From: Sedimenticola sp.
GTDB taxonomy: Bacteria; Pseudomonadota; Gammaproteobacteria; Chromatiales; Chromatiaceae
NCBI GenBank assembly: GCA_027041035.1
Contig: JALULB010000001.1
Span: forward strand, 493 to 6,104
Direction of reading: 5' to 3'
Length of the DNA stretch: 5,612 nt
Shown: positions 1 to 5,583 of the stretch, piece after piece
How the letters are laid out: every line of letters begins with the position of its first letter
How positions within the stretch are numbered: the stretch's first letter is position 1
Notes under the pieces: model-generated
Seen by the model: the letters and a program-made list of their open reading frames with translations, nothing else
What the model was told of the DNA's origin: nothing
Database searches by the model: none
Translations under genes and position numbers: made by a program

Positions 1-354
1 ATCATTATCTTTTAAATGCTTCGCAAAAGCATAAAACACCACATCCGTAGCCGCTGGTCCGATATCATCCTCGCCGTAATATCTTACAAAATTCTTATAC
101 GTATTCCATTTTCCAAGTTTCCATAGCAACGCCTCGGCTAAATTTGAGGGCGTACTTGAAATTTTGTTAGCAAATGATTCAGTACTGACTAAATTGGGAT
201 ACTTTATTGCGTCGTAGGTGTATCCAATGGAGGCAAGCTGCTTTAACGCATCGGTTAAGGTAGTCCGACTAATAACACTATCGTTCGAGATGGCTTGCTG
301 GAGTGTCGCAATGAGTTTTTTCAATGCCATATAGCTATCTTTAATAGAGTTCAT
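1..354 (-). CDS. Unrecognised AT-rich gene, 5' part only (runs off left edge)
   Basis: An uninterrupted frame of 118 codons starts at ATG 354-352 and reaches the window edge without a stop, so the C-terminal part is missing. The protein begins MNSIKDSYMALKKLIATLQQ and later reads LAEALLWKLGKWNTYKNFVR and DVVFYAFAKHLKDND. It has no signal peptide or membrane segment and looks like a soluble, mostly helical protein. I do not recognise the family. No clear Shine-Dalgarno sequence precedes ATG 354; an in-frame ATG at 330 (MALKK) has a weak AAAGAT ahead of it and could be the true start. GC is about 40 % by hand count, far below the neighbouring ribosomal genes, which suggests horizontal acquisition. 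It lies directly downstream of the rpmA terminator on the same strand, only about 30 bases from it. Confidence 0.7.
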   Translation of the reverse strand, partial: MNSIKDSYMALKKLIATLQQAISNDSVISRTTLTDALKQLASIGYTYDAIKYPNLVSTESFANKISSTPSNLAEALLWKLGKWNTYKNFVRYYGEDDIGPAATDVVFYAFAKHLKDND

Positions 355-383
355 ACAACAAACAGTTATTGGAAAATGCAACG

Positions 384-417
384 AAAAAAGCCCCGCCGAA
401 TCGATCAGACGGGGCTT
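384..417 (-). terminator. Rho-independent terminator of the rplU-rpmA unit
   Basis: Read on the minus strand, an 8-bp stem (AAGCCCCG, 417-410, with CGGGGCTT, 395-388) with a 14-base loop runs straight into a tract of six T (389-384, including two stem bases). It starts 44 bases after the rpmA stop codon. The A-rich left flank and T/A ends also allow some function on the plus strand, but no plus-strand gene needs it. Confidence 0.88.
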
Positions 418-431
418 CTTCTTGTCGGCAT

Positions 432-449
432 GACCCCGCCAGCGGGGCC
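432..449 (-). other. GC-rich hairpin between rpmA stop and terminator
   Basis: On the minus strand GGCCCCG (449-443) pairs with CGGGGTC (438-432) around a 4-base CTGG loop, a 7-bp stem with one G-U pair. No T tract follows, so it is not an intrinsic terminator by itself. It may protect the mRNA 3' end. Its CCCCG/CGGGG arms match those of the terminator hairpin, so alternative pairings are possible. Confidence 0.5.
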
Positions 450-461
450 CCGGCCGGGATG

Positions 462-719
462 TCAGGCGGGAACGACGCTGACAAACTTGCGATTCTTCGG
501 ACCCTTGACCTCGAATTTCACGACGCCGTCGGCGGTCGCGAACAGGGTGTGGTCGCGACCGCAGCCGACATTCACGCCGCCATGCACGCGAGTGCCGCGC
601 TGACGGATGATGATACCGCCGGCCTTGATGGCCTGACCACCATAGACCTTGACGCCAAGGCGTTTGCTTTCGGAATCGCGACCGTTGCGTGTACTGCCGC
701 CTGCTTTCTTATGTGCCAT
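462..719 (-). CDS. rpmA: 50S ribosomal protein L27
   Basis: An 85-residue protein, the same length as E. coli L27. It begins [20 protein letters not shown], the typical flexible N-terminus that reaches toward the peptidyl-transferase centre. [22 protein letters not shown] and [12 protein letters not shown] follow, all hallmark L27 segments. An upstream in-frame ATG at 767 would add 16 unrelated residues and overlap rplU. The start at 719 is chosen because the L27 family begins MAHKK and an AAGGGG/GAGAG purine stretch lies just before it. The gene is 19 bases behind rplU and shares its promoter; the unit ends at the terminator near 384-417. The usual next gene in gammaproteobacteria, obgE/cgtA, is not here. 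Confidence 0.98.
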   Translation of the reverse strand: MAHKKAGGSTRNGRDSESKRLGVKVYGGQAIKAGGIIIRQRGTRVHGGVNVGCGRDHTLFATADGVVKFEVKGPKNRKFVSVVPA

Positions 720-738
720 TCTCTCTACCCCTTCGGCT

Positions 739-1053
739 TCAGCCCGCGCTGATGCCGGTAATCTCAAGCTCGGTGTACCACTGACGGTGACCCTGACGCT
801 TCATGTGATGCTTACGACGGCGGAACTTGAGGATTTTCACCTTCTTCGCCCGACCGTGAGATTTTACCGTTGCGGTCACCTTGCCACCGTCGACATAAGG
901 CGCGCCGATCTTGACATCCTCGCCATCGGTAACCATCAATACTTTATCCAGATCGATGCTGCTGCCTTCTTCGGCCTTCAGCAATTCAACCTTTACTACA
1001 TCACCCTGGGCAACACGATACTGCTTGCCACCGGTCTGAATCACGGCGTACAT
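739..1053 (-). CDS. rplU: 50S ribosomal protein L21
   Basis: A 104-residue protein (E. coli 103). It begins [20 protein letters not shown], followed by the conserved C-terminal RNA-binding stretch with [20 protein letters not shown] (about 64-83) and [17 protein letters not shown]21 binds 23S rRNA in the large subunit. The ATG at 1053 is preceded by GGAGAG, nine bases upstream counted from GGAG, which fixes the start. It is the first gene of the rplU-rpmA unit, with a strong promoter at 1118-1146 and a leader of about 57 bases. A short hairpin in the leader could be regulatory. Confidence 0.98.
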   Translation of the reverse strand: MYAVIQTGGKQYRVAQGDVVKVELLKAEEGSSIDLDKVLMVTDGEDVKIGAPYVDGGKVTATVKSHGRAKKVKILKFRRRKHHMKRQGHRQWYTELEITGISAG

Positions 1054-1078
1054 GAAATAACTCTCCAGTGAATCCCGT

Positions 1079-1098
1079 CCGCCAGAAGGTTCAGGCGG
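1079..1098 (-). other. Hairpin in the rplU mRNA leader
   Basis: Within the predicted leader, CCGCC (1098-1094 on the minus strand) can pair with GGCGG (1083-1079) around a 10-base loop. It sits 25 bases before the rplU start codon and just ahead of the ribosome-binding site. There is no T tract, so it is not a terminator. A role in L21 feedback would be speculation. Confidence 0.35.
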
Positions 1099-1117
1099 GC
1101 CTTACGAAAGACGCGCA

Positions 1118-1146
1118 AGGATACGCGCCAAGCCGGCCTGTGTCAA
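1118..1146 (-). promoter_or_regulatory. Sigma-70 promoter of rplU-rpmA
   Basis: On the minus strand a perfect -35 box TTGACA (1146-1141) and a -10 box TATCCT (1123-1118, 4 of 6 matches) are spaced exactly 17 bases apart. The expected start of transcription is near 1111. The bases after the -10 box are TGCGCG, a GC-rich discriminator of the kind linked to stringent (ppGpp/DksA) control of ribosomal promoters; that role is inferred. The -35 box overlaps the DUF3135 stop codon, so the ribosomal unit can be transcribed independently of the genes upstream. Confidence 0.8.
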
Positions 1147-1523
1147 TGGCGACGATCCGCGAGGCTGACGACCACCGCCTCGCGCGGCAGGCGTGGGATG
1201 TCGCCCATCGCCATGTCCGCAGACTCGTTGCCGACACCCTGAAGCCCACGCAATGCCTGGAGCAGGCCACCGTCACCGGTGACGCTCTCCCACATCATCT
1301 GCGAGATGCGGATGCAGGCCGCCAGCGGGGTACGCGCGCGGCGGCGCTCCTGGTCGATGCGCCATTGCAGGCCGCGCAGGCGTTGCTGGCTGCCGAGCGG
1401 CGCCTGCTGGATGGCCTCTTCGATAGCGGCCTGGCGCAGGTCTTCGAAGGCCGGCGGATCATTCTCGGCCAGTTCGGCCCACGCTTCGAACTCGATCGTG
1501 GAAAACGCTTTGCTCTTTTTCAT
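1143..1523 (-). CDS. DUF3135 family protein
   Basis: A 126-residue soluble protein of unknown function. The segments FEAWAELAENDPPAFEDLR (12-30), LQWRIDQERRRA (52-63) and PLAACIRISQMMW (66-78) match my recollection of the DUF3135 family of gammaproteobacteria; no search was possible. It has no signal peptide or membrane helix and is predicted largely helical and charged. The C-terminal third (from about 85) is Gly/Leu-rich and less typical. ATG 1523 is chosen because AGGA lies seven bases upstream and the family motif starts soon after. It is downstream of rof (164-base gap) and 89 bases ahead of rplU on the same strand. It may have its own promoter near 1666-1694. Confidence 0.85.
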   Translation of the reverse strand: MKKSKAFSTIEFEAWAELAENDPPAFEDLRQAAIEEAIQQAPLGSQQRLRGLQWRIDQERRRARTPLAACIRISQMMWESVTGDGGLLQALRGLQGVGNESADMAMGDIPRLPREAVVVSLADRRH

Positions 1524-1665
1524 GACAATATCCTAAAGCTATTCATTGGGCCTGCCGCTAAGTCGACACAGCCGTTTTCCGCTCTTTCCCGACCAGACCG
1601 GGTTAGCTCCGCATCTCTCCAGTCTGTCTTCACATCCTAGCAAAGCCCCCCGCCGCTGTCGCCAA

Positions 1666-1694
1666 ATTGTAAATAATTATCAACAAGTTAGGAA
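1666..1694 (-). promoter_or_regulatory. Candidate promoter for the DUF3135 gene
   Basis: On the minus strand TTCCTA (1694-1689, weak -35, 3 of 6) and TACAAT (1671-1666, good -10, 5 of 6) are spaced 17 bases apart. The -10 box lies at the edge of an AT-rich near-palindrome (1667-1686). The -35 overlaps the rof stop codon. It would give a leader of about 135 bases. The weak -35 keeps confidence low. Confidence 0.3.
1667..1686. promoter_or_regulatory. AT-rich near-palindrome, possible operator (Fur-like)
   Basis: On the minus strand this reads TTGTTGATAATTATTTACAA, symmetric at 16 of 20 positions as TTGT-nn-ATAATTAT-nn-ACAA. Its core (1682-1668) matches the 7-1-7 Fur heptad repeat TGATAATnATTATCA at 12 of 14 defined positions. 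It begins two bases after the rof stop codon in a GC-rich neighbourhood. Fur or another dimeric repressor could bind here; this is inferred from the sequence only. Confidence 0.4.
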
Positions 1695-1960
1695 GTCGCG
1701 TCCCGATTCAGCAGGACATTCCCGCTGGCAGCCTGCGTGACCCGAAGCAATTCATCCAAACGGACATCGCGTTGTTCACCGCCGTCCGAGCGCAGGCGCA
1801 GATATTCGGCGCCATCGCGGGTAAGCAGATCCACGCCGCGCCAATGCCGCAGCCGCTCTCCGTCGACGAGCAGGATATCCAGCGTCAGGCGACGGAGTAT
1901 CGCAACCTCCAACTGGCTGTGCCAGTCGCACGGGATGGGAACGTAGTCCTTATTCATCAT
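1688..1960 (-). CDS. rof: Rho-binding antiterminator Rof (YaeO family)
   Basis: A 90-residue protein (E. coli Rof is about 84). MMNKDYVPIPCDWHSQLE aligns with the Rof N-terminus (YxPIxCD...LE). LTLDILLVDGERL, LLTRDGAEYLRL and RDVRLDELLRV follow the family's small beta-barrel core. Rof binds transcription terminator Rho through its acidic surface and blocks its RNA-binding site, lowering Rho-dependent termination. The start codon ATG 1960 (or the adjacent ATG 1957) lies inside the 3' end of hemW, overlapping it by 11 bases. No good Shine-Dalgarno sequence is visible, so translation is probably coupled to hemW. No hairpin terminator follows the gene. Confidence 0.9.
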   Translation of the reverse strand: MMNKDYVPIPCDWHSQLEVAILRRLTLDILLVDGERLRHWRGVDLLTRDGAEYLRLRSDGGEQRDVRLDELLRVTQAASGNVLLNRDATS

Positions 1961-3089
1961 CGAACAGACTCAGCAGATCATTCAGGAATCTTAGTCCATC
2001 GGGCGTGGCTTGCAAGCGAGCGGGGTCCGTGGACATCAGGCCACGCGCGCGCGCCTCGGCCAGCGGCCGTTCCAGCACCTCGAACGCAAGCCCGGTGGTC
2101 CGCTTGAACAGCGTGGCCGGCACGCCGTCCACCAGGCGCAATGCGTTCAGCATGAACTCGATGATCAGGTCGTGCCGCCGCAGTTCCCGCCGCGACGACA
2201 CCGCCTCGACCGGGGTCGCGGCCAGATAGTCCTTCGGGTGGCGGCGCATCGCATGGCGCCAGATCCGGCCGTCGACACCGGTCAGCTTGGCGTGCGCGCC
2301 GGCGCCGATCGCCAGATAATCACCGAAACGCCAGTAGTTCAGGTTGTGCCGGCAGCGGCGTTCGACACCGGCGGCATATGCCGAGATCTCGTAGCGCCGG
2401 TAACCGGCCCGATCCAGGCGTTCACCGCCCGCATCCTGGATATCGGCCAGCACGTCGCCATCCGGCAACGCCGGGGGGCGGTGATGGAATGCGGTGTTCG
2501 GCTCCAGTGTCAGCTCGTACCAGGAGAGATGCTCCGGATGCAGATCGATCGCCCGCTCCAGATCGGCCCGCGCTTCGGCCGGGGTCTGCTCCGGCAGGCC
2601 GTGCATCAGATCGAGATTGATGTTGTCGAAACCGGCGGCGCGCGCCGTGCGAAAGGCCTCGATCGCCCGGCCGGCATCATGGATACGTCCGAGCCGTTTC
2701 AGCATGCCGTCGTCGAAGGACTGCACGCCGATCGACAGACGATTCACGCCGGCGGCGCGATAGCCCGAGAAACGTTGTCCGTCCGACGCGCCGGGGTTGG
2801 CTTCGAGGGTGATCTCGGCATCCTGATCGAGACCGCTCAGACCATCGAGCAGATCGGCCACGGCGCGCCCCGAGAACAGGCTGGGCGTGCCGCCGCCGAT
2901 GAACACCGACGAGATGGCCCGCCCGCCCGCCTGCTCGCGCTGGAGGGTGAAATCCTCCAGCAGGCGGGCGACATAGCGCCGTTCCGGCAGGGCCTCCGGG
3001 CGCTGGTGCGAGTTGAAGTCGCAGTACGGGCATTTGCTCACGCACCACGGGATATGGACATACAGGGCCAGTGGAATACCACCGGCCAC
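1950..3089 (-). CDS. hemW: Radical-SAM heme chaperone HemW
   Basis: A 379-residue protein (E. coli HemW 378). The radical-SAM [4Fe-4S] motif is C16-x3-C20-x2-C23 in YVHIPWCVSKCPYCDF. The residue two after the last cysteine is Phe rather than Cys, which separates HemW from true HemN coproporphyrinogen dehydrogenases. GGGTPS (65-70), ANPG (97-100), GVQSF (121-125), LMHGLP (161-166) and the heme-binding HNLNYW motif (248-253) are all present. HemW delivers heme to respiratory proteins. The start chosen is GTG 3089, five bases after TGAGG and 7 bases past the dctP stop. A GTG at 3110 (GGAGG three bases upstream, overlapping dctP by 14) would add 7 residues and cannot be excluded. An ATG at 3206 would add poor, out-of-family sequence. 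The gene is co-transcribed with dctP and rof. Confidence 0.97.
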   Translation of the reverse strand: MAGGIPLALYVHIPWCVSKCPYCDFNSHQRPEALPERRYVARLLEDFTLQREQAGGRAISSVFIGGGTPSLFSGRAVADLLDGLSGLDQDAEITLEANPGASDGQRFSGYRAAGVNRLSIGVQSFDDGMLKRLGRIHDAGRAIEAFRTARAAGFDNINLDLMHGLPEQTPAEARADLERAIDLHPEHLSWYELTLEPNTAFHHRPPALPDGDVLADIQDAGGERLDRAGYRRYEISAYAAGVERRCRHNLNYWRFGDYLAIGAGAHAKLTGVDGRIWRHAMRRHPKDYLAATPVEAVSSRRELRRHDLIIEFMLNALRLVDGVPATLFKRTTGLAFEVLERPLAEARARGLMSTDPARLQATPDGLRFLNDLLSLFDDE

Positions 3090-3096
3090 GGGTGCC

Positions 3097-4182
3097 TCAG
3101 GACTTGTCACGCGCCTCCAGATAGGCGCGTTCGGAGATGTCGCTCCAACGCTTGCTCTGCTGATAGAAAGCGTCGTATGACGCGAACACCTTGCGGCTGA
3201 AGTCATCCTTGTCGGCCAGTTCCCCGACCACCTCGCGCGACAAGCGGCGCAGTTCGCGGATCACGTCGTCCGGGTAACGACGCAGATCCACGTGGTGCTT
3301 GTTCAGCAGGGTATCCAGCGCCGCCGGATTGCGCGCGGTGTACTCGGACAGCAAGTCCTGATTCACCACCTTGCAGGCGTTCAACACGATGGATTGCAGG
3401 TCCTTCGGCAGTTCCTCGAAAGCCTCGCGATTGATCAATGCCTCCAGCGTGGTGCCCGGCTCGTGGAAGCCCGGATAGTAGTAATACTTGGTGATCTTGT
3501 AGAAACCGAAGGCCAGGTCGTTGTACGGCCCGACCCATTCGGTGGCGTCGATGACCTTGTTACTCAGCGCGGTGAACAACTCCCCGCCCGGCAGGTTTAC
3601 CGGCGTGCCGCCGGCGCGCTTCAGCACCTCGCCACCGAGTCCGGGGATGCGCATCTTCAGCCCCTTCAGATCCGCCACGCTGTTGATCTCCTTGTTGAAC
3701 CAACCGCCCATCTGCACGCCGGTATTGCCCGCCGGCGCCGGAATCAGACCAAAGGGCTTGTACAGTTCGCGCCAGAGTTCCAGACCACCCGCGTGATACA
3801 TCCAGGCGTTCATCTCCTGCGCGGTCAGGCCGAACGGCACGGTGGAGAAGAACTGCGCGGTGTCCGACTTGCCCTTCCAGTAGTACGCCGCGCCATGCCC
3901 CATCTGCGCGGTACCACGCGTTACCGCGTCGAACACCTCGAAGGCCGGCACCAGCTCCTTCGCGCCGTACACCTTCACGCGGATGCGACCGCCGCTCATC
4001 TCGCCGATCAGCGCCGCCAGATTGTTCGCGGCGGTGCCCAGCCCGGGGAAGTTCTTCGGCCAGGTGGTGACCATCTTCCAGCGATATTTGGCCCGTGCAT
4101 GAGCCGTATTGGACAGTCCCAGTCCGGCGCCCAGCGCGGCCGATCCGGCGGCCAGTTTCCTGATAAAATCACGACGCTGCAT
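3097..4182 (-). CDS. dctP: TRAP transporter substrate-binding protein (DctP family, TakP-like)
   Basis: A 361-residue periplasmic receptor. The start ATG 4182 gives MQRRDFIRKLAAG, a twin-arginine (Tat) signal with a hydrophobic AAGSAALGAGLGL stretch and a cleavage site near AHA (27-29) or ARA. GGAGG lies nine bases upstream. An ATG at 4218 would only add 12 residues before the Tat motif. The body (WPKNFPGLGT, AFEVFDAVTRGTAQMGHGAA, RIPGLGGEVLKRAGG, DATEWVGPYND) matches the alpha-keto-acid-binding branch. By recollection of TakP, Q157, R178, E215 and W216 correspond to the residues that hold the carboxylate and cation, and all are present. A substrate such as pyruvate or another 2-oxoacid is inferred. 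The membrane subunits dctQ/dctM are not in the window. It is the first gene of the unit with hemW and rof. Confidence 0.95.
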   Translation of the reverse strand: MQRRDFIRKLAAGSAALGAGLGLSNTAHARAKYRWKMVTTWPKNFPGLGTAANNLAALIGEMSGGRIRVKVYGAKELVPAFEVFDAVTRGTAQMGHGAAYYWKGKSDTAQFFSTVPFGLTAQEMNAWMYHAGGLELWRELYKPFGLIPAPAGNTGVQMGGWFNKEINSVADLKGLKMRIPGLGGEVLKRAGGTPVNLPGGELFTALSNKVIDATEWVGPYNDLAFGFYKITKYYYYPGFHEPGTTLEALINREAFEELPKDLQSIVLNACKVVNQDLLSEYTARNPAALDTLLNKHHVDLRRYPDDVIRELRRLSREVVGELADKDDFSRKVFASYDAFYQQSKRWSDISERAYLEARDKS

Positions 4183-4217
4183 TCTTCTTACCCTCCACGA
4201 CAGAAATTCGAGCCGCA

Positions 4218-4246
4218 ATTATGGGCATGATAGTCACCGCCTGCAA
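4218..4246 (-). promoter_or_regulatory. Candidate promoter for dctP-hemW-rof
   Basis: On the minus strand TTGCAG (4246-4241, weak -35) and CATAAT (4223-4218, -10 with 5 of 6 matches) are spaced 17 bases apart, placing the transcript start about 30 bases before the dctP ATG. It lies in the 88-base gap between divergent dctP and rsmJ. No comparably good promoter is visible for rsmJ in that gap. Confidence 0.5.
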
Positions 4247-4270
4247 AACTTGGATGTTAGCGCGGTACGC

Positions 4271-5011
4271 ATGCTGATCGCGATCAGCGCCGACAGTGGC
4301 GTCTCGGCGGCAAGGATACGGCGCTTGATCGAGACCACCGGCCTGCCACTCCGCGGCAAAGAACACACCGACTACCGGCTGCATCTGAGCGACACCCGAC
4401 TGGAACTGCGCATGCGCGACATGCAGCCGCTGTATGTCGACTTCAGCGCCGGCAAGGCGCGCCACCGGCGGCTGCATGGTGGCGGCAAGGGCCAGATGCT
4501 GGCGCGCGCCGCCGGGTTGCGCAAACACCCGGGGCTGGAGATTGTCGACGCCACCGCCGGGCTCGGCCGTGATGCCTTCGTGCTCGCGACCCTGGGCGCG
4601 AGCGTCACGTTGCTGGAACGATCCCCGATCGCTCACGCCCTGCTCGCCGATGGACTTCGACGCGCGCTGAACGACCCGGAAATCGCGTCAATCGCATCCC
4701 GCATGCGACTGATCCAGTGCGATGCCGACGACTGGCTGCGCAGCGAGCAACCGCGACCCGATGCAATCTACCTGGACCCGATGTACCCACCGAGCGGCAA
4801 AACGGCCCGGGTAAAGAAAGAGATGCAGTGCTTCCACGCGCTGATCGGACGGGACGATGACGCCGCCCGGCTGGTGGCAACCGCCCGGCGGCTGGCGACA
4901 CGCCGGGTCTTCGTCAAACGGCCGCTACACGCGGAGGCCCTCGGTGGCCAGGCGGCCGCATTCAGCCTGCGCGGTAAAAGCACGCGTTTCGATGTTTACC
5001 TTCCATTCTGA
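4271..5011 (+). CDS. rsmJ: 16S rRNA (guanine1516-N2)-methyltransferase RsmJ
   Basis: A 246-residue cytoplasmic enzyme (E. coli 250) that uses S-adenosylmethionine to methylate G1516 of 16S rRNA. VDFSAGKARHRR (56-67) and the GGGKG that follows are typical. VDATAGLGRDA (92-102) is SAM-binding motif I, with acidic E116 after LLER. YLDPMYPP (167-174) is the catalytic DPxY/F-P motif. VKKEM (181-185), VKRP (215-218) and RFDVYL (239-244) complete the family pattern. ATG 4271 is chosen because MLIAISADSG aligns with the family N-terminus. An upstream ATG at 4109 would add 54 unrelated residues read through the dctP 5' end. The ribosome-binding site is poor. The gene is divergent from dctP and appears monocistronic. 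Confidence 0.95.
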   Translation: MLIAISADSGVSAARIRRLIETTGLPLRGKEHTDYRLHLSDTRLELRMRDMQPLYVDFSAGKARHRRLHGGGKGQMLARAAGLRKHPGLEIVDATAGLGRDAFVLATLGASVTLLERSPIAHALLADGLRRALNDPEIASIASRMRLIQCDADDWLRSEQPRPDAIYLDPMYPPSGKTARVKKEMQCFHALIGRDDDAARLVATARRLATRRVFVKRPLHAEALGGQAAAFSLRGKSTRFDVYLPF

Positions 5012-5208
5012 TCCACTTCTCACAATTTAAACGCTTGGCTGCGCGGCCAACAAAAACGATGTAACATGAATTGATAATTAAAAGTAAAAATACGCATTAA
5101 CTTCCTATAAAACACAATGATTTTCGGCTTTGGCGCCAGAAAAGCGGATGATAACCGCCAATGCAAGGCTGAACACGTGAATATTTGTCACACTTTGAGG
5201 TACACGAA
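5012..5208. other. AT-rich intergenic region with possible leader structure
   Basis: This 197-base gap between rsmJ and the exported-protein gene is visibly AT-rich in its first half. It holds a TATAAA box (5106-5111) without a clear -35, and a small TTGGC/GCCAA hairpin (5035-5050) without a T tract. Nested inverted arms GCATT/AATGC (5094-5098, 5160-5164) and GGCG/CGCC (5132-5135, 5156-5159) may form a structured leader. I recognise no known riboswitch or RNA gene. Confidence 0.3.
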
Positions 5209-5583
5209 ATGACTCGTTCCCCCGCCGCAATCAGATCGCACCGATGGCATATGACAACCCTGCTGTGCCTGGCACTGCTGGGCTTTTTTTCCCACCCGAT
5301 CGCCGCCGAGGCCTCCACCCGAGACATCAAGGAGATGGCAGATGTCTGCATGTATGCCCAGCGCATCTTGAAAGACTATGCGCTGATCGGCATGGGCGTT
5401 ACCTATCATGATCCCGCCACGGACCTGAAAAAGAACGCGAAGGTGGTAGACAGCTACGTCGCGGACATCGAAAACCATCACCTGACAGGGCAATCGCGCT
5501 TAATTCATCGCAAGCACCTTGAGCAAGTAGCGCTGATCCCAACCGGCCTTGGCTCGCTTGGTTTTAACGCCCACCTTGGATGA
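5209..5583 (+). pseudogene. Exported PilJ-N-like sensor-domain protein, 3' end cut off by an IS
   Basis: ATG 5209 is preceded by GAGG at eight bases, a better start than ATG 5185. The protein opens with a Sec-type signal: basic MTRSPAAIRSHRWH, a hydrophobic stretch (MTTLLCLALLGFF) and a likely cleavage near IAA or AEA (31-35). The mature part reads DIKEMADVCMYAQRILKDYA, then LIGMGVTY and a helical stretch to DIENHH. This resembles the PilJ N-terminal (type IV pili chemotaxis transducer) domain, usually xxAGRQRMLSQRIAKAYLLxGxG. The match is by eye. Host sequence ends at 5485 inside codon 93. The following 32 residues, to the stop at 5581-5583, are read in antisense through an IS end and are not family sequence. 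The native C-terminal half should lie beyond the IS, outside the window. Confidence 0.65.

Noticed and set aside
2010..3200. Long plus-strand open frame opposite hemW (396 codons)
   Set aside because: Antisense shadow of a GC-rich gene; the protein has no family features, whereas the minus-strand frame has every HemW motif.
3292..4230. Long plus-strand open frame opposite dctP (312 codons)
   Set aside because: Shadow frame of dctP caused by GC-rich codon use; no recognisable protein content.
4221..4277. 18-codon plus-strand ORF (ATG GGC ATG) before rsmJ as a leader peptide
   Set aside because: It has no ribosome-binding site and no regulatory residue run, and it overlaps the dctP -10 box.
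5035..5050. TTGGC/GCCAA hairpin as rsmJ terminator
   Set aside because: A 5-bp stem followed by CAAAAACG on the plus strand has no T tract; the opposite strand also lacks one in the right place.
5131..5146. Sigma-54-like TGGCGC with GG-N10-GC spacing
   Set aside because: The -24 part is fair, but the -12 part reads AAGCG instead of TTGCA/T; a chance match is likely and no enhancer-binding site is visible.
5176..5190. GTGA...TCAC inverted repeat resembling a CRP site
   Set aside because: The spacer is 7 bases; CRP sites need 6 between TGTGA and TCACA, and the left half-site lacks the first T.
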